From Cyanobacteria bacterium CG_2015-22_32_23 (GTDB taxonomy: Bacteria > Cyanobacteriota > Cyanobacteriia > Cyanobacteriales > Cyanobacteriaceae), in assembly GCA_009993045.1 (NCBI GenBank), contig JAACUG010000076.1, positions 1 to 44,654 of the forward strand: a stretch of DNA of 44,654 bases. Direction: 5' to 3'. The notes beneath the pieces were generated by a model that saw nothing but the letters and a program-made list of their open reading frames with translations, did not search any database and was not told where the DNA came from. Shown here one piece after another: positions 1 through 9,731 of this stretch; the first letter of the stretch is position 1, and each line of letters begins with the position of its first letter. Both the position numbers and the translations under genes were made by a program.

Positions 1-328
1 TTAGGCATTTTTGCTCAAAAAACAGGGTAGTATTATACAGTTACAAACTCTAATTTCAAAAATCAAAACCATTAAAACCTTTGCCCTTTGCCCCTTGCCC
101 TTTGCCCTACCGCTTCCTCAGACTTTTTCAGCAACCCCTAGGTAGTTTTCAGGTTTAAAACCCTCGAAATCAGGTGATTAGTCAAAGAATCGAAAATAAT
201 AAAATCAATGAAGATATATTTTTTCTGCATTCTTTAACCTAATACCTGAAACCTTTACACTACCGAAGATTTTATTCTGATAATAACCTTTAAGAAATAG
301 TCTGCTAACTTTTTACAGATAAGCTAAA
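1..328. other. Non-coding left edge of the window
   Basis: No open frame that looks like a gene was seen in these 328 bases downstream of the phosphoketolase stop. The stretch is AT-rich and contains a short heptamer repeat (80-107, listed separately). No convincing hairpin with a T-run was found for the phosphoketolase transcript. Confidence 0.6.
80..107. repeat. Short tandem heptamer repeat (TTTGCCC/CTTGCCC), 4 copies
   Basis: Four consecutive heptamers of the form (T/C)TTGCCC are visible. Short tandemly repeated heptanucleotides (STRR) are typical of cyanobacterial intergenic DNA; no function is implied here. Confidence 0.8.
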
Positions 329-2737
329 TTAACCATTCCATTTCCAGTTAGTGATTTCCTCTTTATCGATACCGTGAGTATGGGCATAGTTGAGGTTATC
401 AATGATTTCGTCTTTCATACGCTCTTTTAAGTATGCTGCACGAGATCCCAGTTTAGGCACACGATCAATTACATCAATAACGAGGTTAAAACGATCAACT
501 TGGTTTTTGATGGCTAACTCTAAAGGAGTGTTAATATTACCTTCTTCTTTATAGCCTCTCACATGAAGACGACTAGCATTAGGATGACGGTAAGCTAATT
601 TGTGAATTAACCAAGGATAGCCGTGGAAGTTAAAAATAATCGGTTTATCTTCAGTAAATAACGTGACAAAATCTCGGTTAGATAAGCCATGAGGATGTTC
701 TTCTTCATCTTGTAATTTAAAAATGTCCACTACATTAATAAAACGTACTTTCAAATCTGGACATTCTTTGCGTAAAATTTCTGTGGCGGCTAAAGATTCC
801 ATAGTTGGTACATCACCGCAACAAGCCATGATTACGTCTGGTTCATCAGGCAATACTCCTTGATCATCATTACTAGCCCATTCCCAAATACCAATGCCTT
901 TCGTACAGTGGGTTACAGCTTCATCTATGGTTAAGTATTGTAAATGATTTTGTTTATCGGCAACAATGACGTTTACATAGTCTTTACTGCGCAAACAATG
1001 ATCAATTACGCTTAATAAACAGTTAGCATCGGGGGGAAAGTAAACACGAGTTACGTCTGCACTTTTGTTAGTTACAAGATCCACAAAACCAGGATCTTGG
1101 TGAGAAAAACCATTGTGATCTTGTCTCCATACAGTAGATGACAATAAAATATTTAAGGAAGAAACAGGCGCACGCCAAGGCACATGATTTTTGGAAATAT
1201 CTAACCATTTTGCGTGTTGGTTAAACATGGAGTCGATAACGTGAGCAAAGGCTTCGTAAGTGTGGAATAATCCATGTCTGCCTGTTAAAAGATAGGTTTC
1301 TAACCATCCTTCTAAGGTATGCTCACTTAACATTTCCATGACACGACCATCAGGTGACAATTCACCACCGTCTGCATCTTCTGGTAAATAATCCGCCATC
1401 CAGACTTTTTTCGAGACTTCGTAAATAGGATTTAAACGGTTAGAAGCGGTTTCGTCAGGACCAAATACTCGGAAACTGTGCATATTACGAGCCATCACAT
1501 CCCGTAAAAAGATACCCATAATTTTGGTATTTTCTACTTCCATTTTACCCGGTTCGGTTACGGCTACGGCATAAATAGGATCTCGAAAATCTGGTAAATT
1601 CAAGTCTTTACGCAATAAACCACCATTGGTAATGGGATTCGCACTCATACGGCGATCGCCAACGGGAGCTAATTCGGCTAATTCAGGGATTAAACGCCCA
1701 TTTTCGTCGAATAATTCTTCAGGTTTATAGCTTTTCATCCATTCTTCTAACCGTTGCACGTGTTCGAGATTACTGTGCATTCCACCCATAGGTACTTGAT
1801 GGGATCGCCAAAAACCTTCAACTTTATGTCCATCAACGGTTTTAGGTCCAGTCCAACCTTTAGGAGATCTAAAAACAATCATAGGCCAACGGGGACGTTT
1901 TGGCACACCACTATTTCTAGCTTCTTCTTGAATTGCCTTAATTTTGTTGACACATTCTTCAAGGGTTGCCGCCATTTTTTCGTGCATTGTCATGGGATCA
2001 TCACCTTCCACAAAATAAGGCTTATAACCATAACCGATGAAAAGTGACTCTAACTCTTCATGGGAAATACGAGAGAGGATGGTAGGGTTAGCAATTTTGT
2101 AACCATTGAGGTGTAAAATAGGCAACACTGCCCCGTCACGGATAGGATTGATAAATTTGTTAGAATGCCAAGAAGTCGCTAAAGGGCCTGTTTCTGACTC
2201 ACCATCACCCACCATCACAACGGAAATGAGATCAGGATTGTCTAAAATTGAGCCATAGGCGTGAGATAAACTGTAACCTAACTCTCCACCTTCATGAATT
2301 GAGCCAGGGGTTTCAGGGGTAACGTGACTACCGATGTGGCCAGGGAAAGAAAACTGTTTAAAAAACTTCCGCATTCCTTCTTCATCTTGGCTTTTATCGG
2401 GGTAAATTTCCGAATAGGTGTTTTCAAGATAAACTGGAGCTAAGATACCCGGTGCACCGTGACCTGGTCCTGCTAAGTATATCATGTTAAGATCATACTT
2501 TTTGATCAAACGGTTAAGATGAACATAAACGAAACTTAACCCAGGACTTGATCCCCAATGACCTAATAATCTATATTTGATATGTTCAGGTTTGAGAGTT
2601 TCTTTGAGTAAAGGATTACTGCGTAGATAAATCATTCCCACTGCTAAATAGTTACACGCACGCCAATAAGCGTCAATTTTCTGTAACTCATCTTCAGTTA
2701 AAATCTTGGTATTTGGTTTTTGTAACGATTGAACCAT
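329..2737 (-). CDS. xfp: Phosphoketolase (xylulose-5-P / fructose-6-P)
   Basis: This enzyme cleaves xylulose 5-phosphate, and in many members fructose 6-phosphate, with inorganic phosphate to give acetyl phosphate plus glyceraldehyde 3-phosphate or erythrose 4-phosphate. It is cytosolic and needs thiamine diphosphate (TPP). At 802 residues it has full family length. Visible family motifs are [10 protein letters not shown] (about 58-66), PGHGAPG (91-97), the [12 protein letters not shown] block (151-162) and the TPP/Mg motif GDGESETGP (177-185). The ATG at 2737 opens the conserved N-terminal region. It is monocistronic and divergent from gpsA; no acetate kinase gene lies next to it here. In cyanobacteria this enzyme provides a bypass from Calvin-cycle sugars to acetyl units. 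Substrate preference cannot be read from the sequence. Confidence 0.96.
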   Translation of the reverse strand: MVQSLQKPNTKILTEDELQKIDAYWRACNYLAVGMIYLRSNPLLKETLKPEHIKYRLLGHWGSSPGLSFVYVHLNRLIKKYDLNMIYLAGPGHGAPGILAPVYLENTYSEIYPDKSQDEEGMRKFFKQFSFPGHIGSHVTPETPGSIHEGGELGYSLSHAYGSILDNPDLISVVMVGDGESETGPLATSWHSNKFINPIRDGAVLPILHLNGYKIANPTILSRISHEELESLFIGYGYKPYFVEGDDPMTMHEKMAATLEECVNKIKAIQEEARNSGVPKRPRWPMIVFRSPKGWTGPKTVDGHKVEGFWRSHQVPMGGMHSNLEHVQRLEEWMKSYKPEELFDENGRLIPELAELAPVGDRRMSANPITNGGLLRKDLNLPDFRDPIYAVAVTEPGKMEVENTKIMGIFLRDVMARNMHSFRVFGPDETASNRLNPIYEVSKKVWMADYLPEDADGGELSPDGRVMEMLSEHTLEGWLETYLLTGRHGLFHTYEAFAHVIDSMFNQHAKWLDISKNHVPWRAPVSSLNILLSSTVWRQDHNGFSHQDPGFVDLVTNKSADVTRVYFPPDANCLLSVIDHCLRSKDYVNVIVADKQNHLQYLTIDEAVTHCTKGIGIWEWASNDDQGVLPDEPDVIMACCGDVPTMESLAATEILRKECPDLKVRFINVVDIFKLQDEEEHPHGLSNRDFVTLFTEDKPIIFNFHGYPWLIHKLAYRHPNASRLHVRGYKEEGNINTPLELAIKNQVDRFNLVIDVIDRVPKLGSRAAYLKERMKDEIIDNLNYAHTHGIDKEEITNWKWNG

Positions 2738-2959
2738 AATGATAATTAAAATTTCAATTTCGTTTCAGTCTAGCACCGATATTTTTAATATTCAAGGGTT
2801 TTATGATTTTTTAAGATTAAGATTTGATTAAGTTTTTTATCTTTTTTCTGGTATTTTTCATAAAAATTATCCCATTATCTCTTAAATTAAAATCAAATAA
2901 TCTTATATTCTAATAAATATTTTAACTTTTACAAACAGTAGATTATTAACTATTCAAAA

Positions 2960-3898
2960 ATGACTCAAAATTCTCAAATTACGATTATTGGTGGTGGTGC
3001 ATGGGGTAATACTTTAGGTTACTTACTAGAAAGATCAGGACATAGTTATAATATTTGGAATCGCAATACTTCAGTATCTTTATCATCAGTAATAAAATCA
3101 GCAGATATGATAATCTCGGCGGTATCCATGAAAGGAGTTAGAGAAATTATCAACTTATTACAAGACAGAAAATTAAGAGAAAACTTGATTATTGTAACGG
3201 CAACAAAAGGGTTAGATTTAGAAACGACTTATACTCCTTCACAAATTTGGCAAGACGCTTTTCCCCATAATCCTATTGTGGTTTTATCAGGTCCTAATTT
3301 ATCGAAAGAAATTAAAATTGGTTTACCTGCGGCGACGGTAGTTGCTAGTAATAATAATATAGCTGCAGAGCTTACACAAAATATTTTTGCTTCGGATATT
3401 TTTCGAGTATATGTTAATAATGATCCTATCGGTACAGAATTAGGTGGTACGTTAAAAAACGTTATGGCCATCGCATCGGGGGTATGTGATGGTTTAAAAT
3501 TAGGCACAAACGCCAAGGCAGCGTTATTAACAAGGGCGTTACCTGAGATGATAAGAGTAGGGGTAAAATTGGGCGCATCAAAAGAAACATTTTTTGGTTT
3601 GTCAGGGTTAGGAGATTTATTAGCTACTTGTGATAGTCCTTTATCTCGTAATTATCAAGTAGGATTAGGATTGGCACAGGATAAATCTTTAGAAGAAATT
3701 GTAACGAATTTAGAAGGCACAGCAGAAGGAATTAACACCACAAATGTTTTAATAAAGTTAGCTCATAAACAACAAATTTCTGTACCCATTGCTTATCAAG
3801 TATATTTATTATTAAAAGGTAAAATTAGCCCTCAAGAAGCGGTAAAAAATTTAATGGCAAGGGAGTTAAAAGAAGAATTTTGGTATCTTGATTTTTAA
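2960..3898 (+). CDS. gpsA: Glycerol-3-phosphate dehydrogenase [NAD(P)+]
   Basis: It reduces dihydroxyacetone phosphate to sn-glycerol 3-phosphate, the backbone precursor of membrane glycerolipids. The 312-residue protein starts with a Rossmann dinucleotide motif GGGAWGN (11-17). It has ATKGLD (81-86), GPNLSKEI (111-118, the GPSFAKE block of the family) and the catalytic lysine region GTLKNVMAIASG with Lys166. Length is slightly below the usual 320-340, with a short N-terminus. The ATG at 2960 places the nucleotide-binding loop at the expected distance. It is divergent from the phosphoketolase gene across a 222-base AT-rich gap. Only 70 bases separate its stop from the decayed start of the downstream kinase, so a deletion may have ended close to gpsA. 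Confidence 0.95.
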   Translation: MTQNSQITIIGGGAWGNTLGYLLERSGHSYNIWNRNTSVSLSSVIKSADMIISAVSMKGVREIINLLQDRKLRENLIIVTATKGLDLETTYTPSQIWQDAFPHNPIVVLSGPNLSKEIKIGLPAATVVASNNNIAAELTQNIFASDIFRVYVNNDPIGTELGGTLKNVMAIASGVCDGLKLGTNAKAALLTRALPEMIRVGVKLGASKETFFGLSGLGDLLATCDSPLSRNYQVGLGLAQDKSLEEIVTNLEGTAEGINTTNVLIKLAHKQQISVPIAYQVYLLLKGKISPQEAVKNLMARELKEEFWYLDF

Positions 3899-3968
3899 TG
3901 TTTTAGAAAAGTTAGGAATAATGAAAAATGTCATCACCTTTAAACTCTAATAACGGCAAAAAAACTGA

Positions 3969-4187
3969 AATTTCCCCCATAGCTATAAATCTGATCAAAA
4001 AGGCAATAAAATTTATCCTCCGATTGTTTTAAAAGAAGAAAATCCTAATAATGCACAATGGTATTCTCAAGGAATTAAATCAGGTAAACCGATATGGAGT
4101 GATGTTTATAACTGGGCAAATGTACCTACAGAAATAGCTATCTCTGCCAGTGCGCCAGTTTATAATTCATCAAATCAACCCTTAGGA
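3969..4187 (+). pseudogene. In-frame N-terminal remnant of the truncated sensor kinase
   Basis: The frame of the downstream kinase stays open back to a TGA at 3966. Its translation here resembles the extracytoplasmic dCACHE part of the paralogous kinase at 9732-12785: SYKSDQKGNKI matches [13 protein letters not shown], and SGKPIWSDVYNW matches [12 protein letters not shown]. No methionine codon with a ribosome-binding site precedes it in frame. About 135 residues present at the N-terminus of the paralogue, including the first membrane helix, have no room between gpsA (stop 3898) and this point. Seen directly: homologous coding sequence upstream of the only plausible start. Inferred: a deletion removed the 5' end. 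Confidence 0.75.
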
Positions 4188-6917
4188 GTGGTAGGAATCG
4201 ATTTAAGTTTATCAAAAATTAATAGTTTTTTAAAAAGTTTAAAAATTGGCAAATCAGGAGAAGTTTTTATTGTCGAAAAATCAGGTTTATTAGTAGCAAG
4301 TTCCACAAATAATAAACCCTATAAATTAACTAAGGGAAAAATTGAACGTATTTCTATTCAAGATCTTGATCATAAATTGATTAAATCAACCCTTAAAATT
4401 ATCAATAATAATACTAACAATTGGGCACAAATTTCTACTATTCAAGAAAAGGTTTTTCTCGCTGATAATCACACTTTTGTTCAACTTATTCCTTATGAAG
4501 ATAACTATGGTATTAACTGGTTAATTATTATTGCCATACCAAAATCTGATTTTACCGCAGAAATTGAGAAAAATATTCTCTATACAATCTTAATTTGTTT
4601 CGTAATATTGATTATTGCGATCGCCATAAGTATTTTAACCACAAAATGGATTACTCACCCGATTTTAAGACTTTGTTTAACGAGTAAATATATCGCAGAG
4701 GGACATTTTAATGATTATTTATCTGAAAATACAAAAATACTAGAAATTAATGATTTAGCAAAATCTTTTAATAAAATGACAAAGCAAATTCAAGAAACTT
4801 TTAATCAAGTAGAAACTGCTTTAAAAGAGTCTAAAGAAAAGTATCAAACTTTATTTGAAGTTTTACCCCTTGGTATTTGCCTTACAGATAGAGAAGGAAA
4901 AATTATCGAATCTAATCCAGCTTGTATAAAAATTTTTGGGGTTAGTTTTCAAAATTACATAAATCCTCTTCCTTGGCAAGTTATTTCTCCTGAAGGTAAA
5001 ATTATTCCTGAAAATGAATGTCCTCGATTTATTGCCTTAAGGGAAAATCGTTTAATTCATGATGTAATTGTAGGTATTGTTTTTTCTGATAAACCAACTC
5101 GGTGGTTAAGTATTAGTGCTGCACCTATTCCCCTCGATAATTATGGTGTGGTGGTTGCCTGTATTGATATAACCGATAATGTTGAATTAAAAAATCGTTT
5201 AGAGAAATTAGCTTATCATATACCCGGAATGATTTATCAGTATCATTTACACCACGATGGTAAATCTTATTTTCCCTATGCTAGTAAAGGCATTAAAAAT
5301 ATTTATGGTGTCACTCCTGAAGAAGTTAAAGAAAGTGCTGATAAAGTTTTTGATATACTTCATCCTGATGATCAAGAAAATATTTTACATACTATCCTTG
5401 AGTCAGCTAGTAATTTAACTCCTTGGTATTGTGAATATCGAGTGTGTCATCCTGATGGCAGAATTAGTTGGGTTTTAGGCAATGCCACTCCAGAAAAAGA
5501 AATAGATGGTAGTGTGAATTGGTATGGGTACATAACCGATATTACTAAAATAAAACAAGCAGAAACAGATTTATATCAAGCAAAAGAAGCCGCCGAAGTT
5601 GCCATGAAAGTAAAAAGTCAGTTTTTGGCTAACATGAGTCATGAAATTCGTACTCCTATGAATGGTGTCATTGGTATGACTCAACTTCTTTCTCTAACAA
5701 CATTAAATCATCAACAGGAAGAATTTGTTAATACAATTCAAGACAGTGCAAATACTTTATTAACGATAATTAATGATATTCTTGATTTTTCCAAAATTGA
5801 ATCGGGAATGTTGCAGTTAGAAAAACATCCTTTTATATTAATTGATCTGATCAAATCTGTCTGTAATTTATTCTCGAAGGAAGCTAAGGATAAAGGTATT
5901 AATCTTTGTTATGAAATTAGTCATAATTTACCTTCCACTTTTCTAGGTGATAGTAACCGTTTGCGTCAAATCCTTTTAAATTTGGTAGGAAATGCCCTGA
6001 AATTTACTGATAGTGGTAGTGTTGTTATTTATGTGAAAGAGGCTAGATACCCTCTATCTTTTCTTAATGCTTCGGAAACTAAAGCTGATGATGATGTTTT
6101 TGGGTTATGGATAGGAGTAAGAGATACAGGTATTGGTATAGATGGCAATAATATCCACAAATTATTTAAAGCCTTTAGTCAAGGGGATGCGTCTATCAGT
6201 CGTAAATATGGAGGCACTGGTTTAGGATTAGCTATCAGTAAGAGTTTAATCGAGTTAATGGGCGGTACAATTTGGGTTGAAAGTAAAGGTAATATTGCTG
6301 GTAATCGCCCCCCTGCCCCCAATTCTGGGGGAGAATCAATTAATGTCCCCAATTTTGGGGATTTAGGGGCTAATGACGATAATCGCCCCCCTGCCTCCAA
6401 TTCTGAGGGAGAGTCAATTAATTTGCCCAATGTTGGGGATTTAGAGGCTAATTCTGGTACAACATTTTATTTTACCCTGAAACTTCAAAGTATTAAAAAG
6501 AATAAAATTGAAACAAAAAATTTATTTATTAAGGAAAAAACCTTACAAGAGAGAGAAAAATCATCATTAAAAATTCTCTTAGCTGAAGATAATAAAGTTA
6601 ATCAAAAAGTTGCTTTATTAACGCTTCAAAAACTTGGTTATAAAGCTGATATTGCTAATAATGGCATTGAGGTTTTAGAGATGATAGAAAAACAATTTTA
6701 TGACATCATTTTAATGGATATGCAAATGCCTCAAATGGATGGAATTACTGCTACAAAAATTATTAGAGAATCGAATAAACCACAGCCTTATATTATTGCT
6801 TTAACCGCTAATGTTTTAAAAGAAGATCGTCTAATTTGTTTATCATCAGGAATGAATGATTATCTGAGTAAACCTATTTCTATGGCAAAATTAAAAGAAC
6901 TTTTAGATAATTATTAA
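4188..6917 (+). CDS. Hybrid sensor histidine kinase, N-terminally truncated (HAMP-PAS-PAS-HisKA-HATPase-REC)
   Basis: The order is: C-terminal piece of a dCACHE sensor, one membrane helix (about 125-152), HAMP, a PAS (about 217-335), a second PAS with a PAC segment (about 345-460), HisKA with phospho-acceptor His485 in [11 protein letters not shown], HATPase with N box (RQILLNLVGNALKFT), DTGIGID and [10 protein letters not shown], then a receiver with LLAEDN and predicted phospho-acceptor Asp844 in LMDMQMP. The start used is a GTG at 4188, but homologous coding sequence continues upstream, so a first membrane helix and half the sensor are missing. The catalytic parts look intact. It may be expressed as a single-helix protein or be a young pseudogene. 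The ATPase domain carries a repeat-encoded insertion (about residues 706-755). It is a close paralogue of the kinase at 9732-12785 and convergent with cbiO. Confidence 0.85.
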   Translation: MVGIDLSLSKINSFLKSLKIGKSGEVFIVEKSGLLVASSTNNKPYKLTKGKIERISIQDLDHKLIKSTLKIINNNTNNWAQISTIQEKVFLADNHTFVQLIPYEDNYGINWLIIIAIPKSDFTAEIEKNILYTILICFVILIIAIAISILTTKWITHPILRLCLTSKYIAEGHFNDYLSENTKILEINDLAKSFNKMTKQIQETFNQVETALKESKEKYQTLFEVLPLGICLTDREGKIIESNPACIKIFGVSFQNYINPLPWQVISPEGKIIPENECPRFIALRENRLIHDVIVGIVFSDKPTRWLSISAAPIPLDNYGVVVACIDITDNVELKNRLEKLAYHIPGMIYQYHLHHDGKSYFPYASKGIKNIYGVTPEEVKESADKVFDILHPDDQENILHTILESASNLTPWYCEYRVCHPDGRISWVLGNATPEKEIDGSVNWYGYITDITKIKQAETDLYQAKEAAEVAMKVKSQFLANMSHEIRTPMNGVIGMTQLLSLTTLNHQQEEFVNTIQDSANTLLTIINDILDFSKIESGMLQLEKHPFILIDLIKSVCNLFSKEAKDKGINLCYEISHNLPSTFLGDSNRLRQILLNLVGNALKFTDSGSVVIYVKEARYPLSFLNASETKADDDVFGLWIGVRDTGIGIDGNNIHKLFKAFSQGDASISRKYGGTGLGLAISKSLIELMGGTIWVESKGNIAGNRPPAPNSGGESINVPNFGDLGANDDNRPPASNSEGESINLPNVGDLEANSGTTFYFTLKLQSIKKNKIETKNLFIKEKTLQEREKSSLKILLAEDNKVNQKVALLTLQKLGYKADIANNGIEVLEMIEKQFYDIILMDMQMPQMDGITATKIIRESNKPQPYIIALTANVLKEDRLICLSSGMNDYLSKPISMAKLKELLDNY
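6304..6451 (+). repeat. Two translated copies of a GC-rich palindromic repeat inside the kinase gene
   Basis: Two adjacent units of about 72-75 bases read in frame as [20 protein letters not shown] and NRPPASNSEGESIN..GDLEAN. Each contains small palindromes such as CCCCAATTTTGGGG. Base composition is much more GC-rich than the surrounding gene. They sit between the G2 box and the final GTTFYFTL strand of the ATPase domain, which in ordinary kinases is a short loop. Confidence 0.85.
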
Positions 6918-6933
6918 AAGTCCAATATTTGCT

Positions 6934-7671
6934 TTACCAATCTAAAGGTAAACCGTAACTTTCTAACACTGATTCTTGTTGAAATAGTGAGATAATAGAT
7001 TGATCTAATTGAATTTGACCTTGATCTAATATTAACGCTCTTTGGGTTGTTTTTTTTACCCAATTTAGATCATGAGAAGCAATTAAAATCACTTTTATCG
7101 GTAAATTTAAGAGAATTTCTGCAAGTTTTTTTCTCCACGCTGGATCAAGTCCATTGGTAGGTTCATCTAAGATTAATATATTCGGTTCTAGTGCTAAAAT
7201 TGAAGCTAAAGCCGCAAGTCTTTTTTGTCCTCCTGAAAGTTCGTGAGATGAGCGATTTTCATAGGCTATTAAGCCAAATTTATCGAGGAGAAATCTAGCT
7301 TTTTCTTTCGCTATAGAAGCAGGAATTTTATAGTTTAATAAACCAAACATTACATCTTCTAAAATAGTAGGCATAAATAATTGATCTTCAGGATTTTGAA
7401 AGGCAAAACCAATATTTTTCCTAATGTCTGCAATATTTTTTTTTTCAAGTTTTAAACCATCAATAATAATTTCGCCTTTTTGAGGAAATTTTAAACCAAT
7501 TAAGTTATTTAATAACGTACTTTTTCCAGCTCCTGTTCTACCTAAAAGTGCCACTCTTTCTCCCGCTTTTAAGTTAAAAGAAATACCTTGTAAAATTGAT
7601 TGTTTTTCATAGTCAAATTTAATGTTATCTACGGTGATAATAACTGATTTTTTTTGATCTAATTTATCCAT
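6934..7671 (-). CDS. cbiO: Cobalt/nickel ECF transporter ATPase
   Basis: This is the ATP-hydrolysing subunit of an energy-coupling-factor importer for Co2+ or Ni2+. The 245-residue protein has Walker A GRTGAGKST (44-52), a Q-loop in AFQNPEDQLF, the ABC signature LSGGQKRLAAL, Walker B ILILDEPTNGLDP and the switch histidine in IASHDLNW. NPEDQLF is typical of ECF A-components. The start overlaps the end of the cbiQ frame by 13 bases, indicating translational coupling in a cbiM-cbiQ-cbiO operon. Whether the metal is cobalt (cobalamin) or nickel (hydrogenase/urease) cannot be settled from the sequence. Confidence 0.92.
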   Translation of the reverse strand: MDKLDQKKSVIITVDNIKFDYEKQSILQGISFNLKAGERVALLGRTGAGKSTLLNNLIGLKFPQKGEIIIDGLKLEKKNIADIRKNIGFAFQNPEDQLFMPTILEDVMFGLLNYKIPASIAKEKARFLLDKFGLIAYENRSSHELSGGQKRLAALASILALEPNILILDEPTNGLDPAWRKKLAEILLNLPIKVILIASHDLNWVKKTTQRALILDQGQIQLDQSIISLFQQESVLESYGLPLDW

Positions 7672-8321
7672 ATTTTATAAGAAGAGAAAGTTAAACTCAT
7701 AACCATAATTGAGAGAATTATTAACATAAAATTTTCTGATTTATTGTTATCTATTTCTAAAGGAAAAGTGCCGTTATAACCTCTTATCACCATAGCATCA
7801 TATACCCTTTGAGCTCTATCTAAACTTCGCAAATATAATGAACCAATCATGGCAGCACTAATGTAACGTAACCAATTAGAATTGCCGTTTAAACTTCTTA
7901 ATTTTGCTGAGATTTCCATGTGTTGAATTTCTAATAATAAAATCTCTAAATATTCCCCTGTTAATATAACTATTTCTTGCATTTTTTTGGGTAATGGTAA
8001 TCCTTTTAAGGCAATGGATAAATGATATTTTGGCACACTTAATAAAAAACTGTTCATTATTAATAAACAAATAAGCGATCGCACCATCAAAAAACCAGCC
8101 TTTTCTCCACCTAAAGGCAACGCCATTAAGGAAAGTAAAATTAATTCTGCACCTAATAATTTAAGTAAGATTTTGATAGGTGTTTTCAGAAAAATACACC
8201 AACATAAAGCAATTAAAATATATATAAATAAAAATGACCAATTATTGGTTTTAATTAAAGCGGTAGAAATAACCAAAATTAAAGATAGTCTTAGTCGTAA
8301 AAATAAAGATAATTTAAGCAC
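7659..8321 (-). CDS. cbiQ: Cobalt/nickel ECF transporter transmembrane T-component
   Basis: This is the membrane coupling subunit of the metal importer. It links the ATPase to the substrate-binding M-component. The 220-residue protein has several hydrophobic helices in its N-terminal half and a C-terminal helix. The cytoplasmic coupling region contains LRS (in MEISAKLRSLNG) and the typical arginine-glycine box YDAMVIRGYNG. It overlaps the M-component gene by 8 bases and the ATPase gene by 13, so the three are almost certainly co-transcribed. Confidence 0.9.
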   Translation of the reverse strand: MLKLSLFLRLRLSLILVISTALIKTNNWSFLFIYILIALCWCIFLKTPIKILLKLLGAELILLSLMALPLGGEKAGFLMVRSLICLLIMNSFLLSVPKYHLSIALKGLPLPKKMQEIVILTGEYLEILLLEIQHMEISAKLRSLNGNSNWLRYISAAMIGSLYLRSLDRAQRVYDAMVIRGYNGTFPLEIDNNKSENFMLIILSIMVMSLTFSSYKIWIN

Positions 8322-9231
8322 TTTTACGAGAGATAAATTTAGTCATAAAAAAAGCTAATCCAAAACAAATTAATGTCCCTAAAACTCCACTAATACTTGT
8401 GCCTATTTGCTCATTTATTCCTGAAATTTGATAGTCGGCAAAAGGTGTTGGCACTTCAACTCTAACATTTTCTGCTAAGTGAATAAAGCCTAAATTTTCG
8501 GCAACTTTTTCTAAACCATCAGGCCAAGATGATGCTAATAATGATAATACTCCAGCCACTAATAAAGTACCAATAACAGGCACTAACCATTTATCTAATT
8601 TTGATTCATCATCGGGTAATAAATCGGGGTTGGTAGCAAGTAAGTAACGCAAAACACTTCCTGTTATTAATCCTTCTCCCACACCGATTAAAATATGTGT
8701 TCCTGTCATAGCTGGTAATACTAAATTTAGAGGAGCTGTACCAGAGATTATTAATAATAAACTACAAGATACTGCTGCACTAACCGTGCTAATGGCGGCG
8801 GTGATACCTGCGGCTAAAGGTAAGCGTTTTTTTGCACCCCCTAAAAGTCTTTGAATGGTGGTAACTAATAGCCAACTTACCCAAACCCCCACAATGCCCA
8901 TATTAAAAATATTTGCCCCTAATGCAGTAATACCACCATCAGCGAATAATAAAGCCTGAATGAGTAATACAGTAGAAATAGAGATAGTGGCAACCCAAGG
9001 ATCACCTAAAATGACAACAGCTAAAGTTGCCCCTAAAAGATGGCCACTTGTACCTCCTGCCACAGGAAAGTTAATCATTTGAGCAGCGAAAATAAAAGCT
9101 GTAGTTAAGGCGATGACAGGTGCTTTTACATCTTTCCCCATTTTAGAAAAAGAAAGAGTTAATACTCCTGCACTAATAACCGTAGTCATAACAGCTACAG
9201 GAGGAGAGATGAAGCCGTCTGGAATGTGCAT
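8314..9231 (-). CDS. cbiM: Cobalt/nickel ECF transporter substrate component, CbiM fused to a PDGLE (CbiN-like) domain
   Basis: This is the metal-binding S-component. The start at 9231 gives MHIPDGF, the conserved N-terminus whose Met1-His2 amino end binds the metal. A longer frame to 9279 adds 16 residues and would bury this motif, so it is rejected. Residues 1-205 form the CbiM membrane domain, with GGTSGHLLGATLA and THILIGVGEGLITG carrying further conserved histidines. The C-terminal part starts with a membrane helix, has the PDGLE motif (in SSWPDGLEKVAENLG) and ends in a second helix. This is the small auxiliary component fused to CbiM. It is the first gene of the operon. Metal specificity is unresolved. 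Confidence 0.92.
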   Translation of the reverse strand: MHIPDGFISPPVAVMTTVISAGVLTLSFSKMGKDVKAPVIALTTAFIFAAQMINFPVAGGTSGHLLGATLAVVILGDPWVATISISTVLLIQALLFADGGITALGANIFNMGIVGVWVSWLLVTTIQRLLGGAKKRLPLAAGITAAISTVSAAVSCSLLLIISGTAPLNLVLPAMTGTHILIGVGEGLITGSVLRYLLATNPDLLPDDESKLDKWLVPVIGTLLVAGVLSLLASSWPDGLEKVAENLGFIHLAENVRVEVPTPFADYQISGINEQIGTSISGVLGTLICFGLAFFMTKFISRKSA

Positions 9232-9731
9232 TATTTTATTTTTTATGTAATGATCAAGTTTTGATTTTAGCGAAGTCATTATTAATCTTCAATCCTCTCT
9301 AGGGGTATTAATAATTAGCAGATAGGAGATAAAAGGAAACGGGGAGATAAAAGGAAACGGGGAGATAAAAGGAAACGGGGAGATAAAAGGAAACGGGGAG
9401 ATAAAAGGAAACGGGGAGATAAAAGGAAACGGGGAGATATACTTAAGTATATATTTTGAATATTTATAACCACAAAATTTTATAATTGATATGGTGTATG
9501 TAGAAAATGTCAAAAATGATTTTAATTTACTTTATGAAAAATGCCGTAAAAATAACAGATTTATCTATAGTACTTACGCACTTTTTCCTTTAATCTCGTA
9601 AGTTTAGGATTAACAACAATCAAACCTGTCAGATTTAGGAATAAGAAGGCTTAAATTTGTCTTTTTGTGTAAATCCTGATTTATTTGATAATATTTTGAG
9701 AAAATGTTTAGTTAAATATACGCAATTTATA
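9232..9731. other. Intergenic region between cbiM and the second sensor kinase
   Basis: The divergent promoters of cbiM (minus) and the kinase (plus) must lie here. The main visible structure is the 18-base tandem repeat at 9325-9438. A minus-strand frame over the repeat encodes only SPFPFI hexapeptides and is not accepted as a gene. No riboswitch-like fold was recognised by eye. Confidence 0.5.
9325..9438. repeat. 18-bp tandem minisatellite, 6.3 copies
   Basis: Six consecutive perfect copies of GGAGATAAAAGGAAACGG (9325-9432) are followed by a partial GGAGAT. The absence of any substitution between copies suggests recent expansion. The unit contains GGAGATA, the heptamer that builds the array at 32806-32931. 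Confidence 0.95.

Noticed and set aside
3928-4032. 34-codon plus-strand frame (MSSPLNSNNGKK...) between gpsA and the kinase
   Set aside because: It overlaps the kinase remnant in another frame, and the remnant frame shows clear similarity to the paralogue, so this small frame is probably chance.
6179-6430. Minus-strand 83-codon frame over the first kinase's repeat
   Set aside because: A shadow of the kinase gene produced by the palindromic repeats, which read open on both strands.
9289-9513. Minus-strand frame encoding tandem SPFPFI repeats
   Set aside because: It exists only because the 18-bp repeat has a length divisible by three; there is no ribosome-binding site and the flanks look non-coding.
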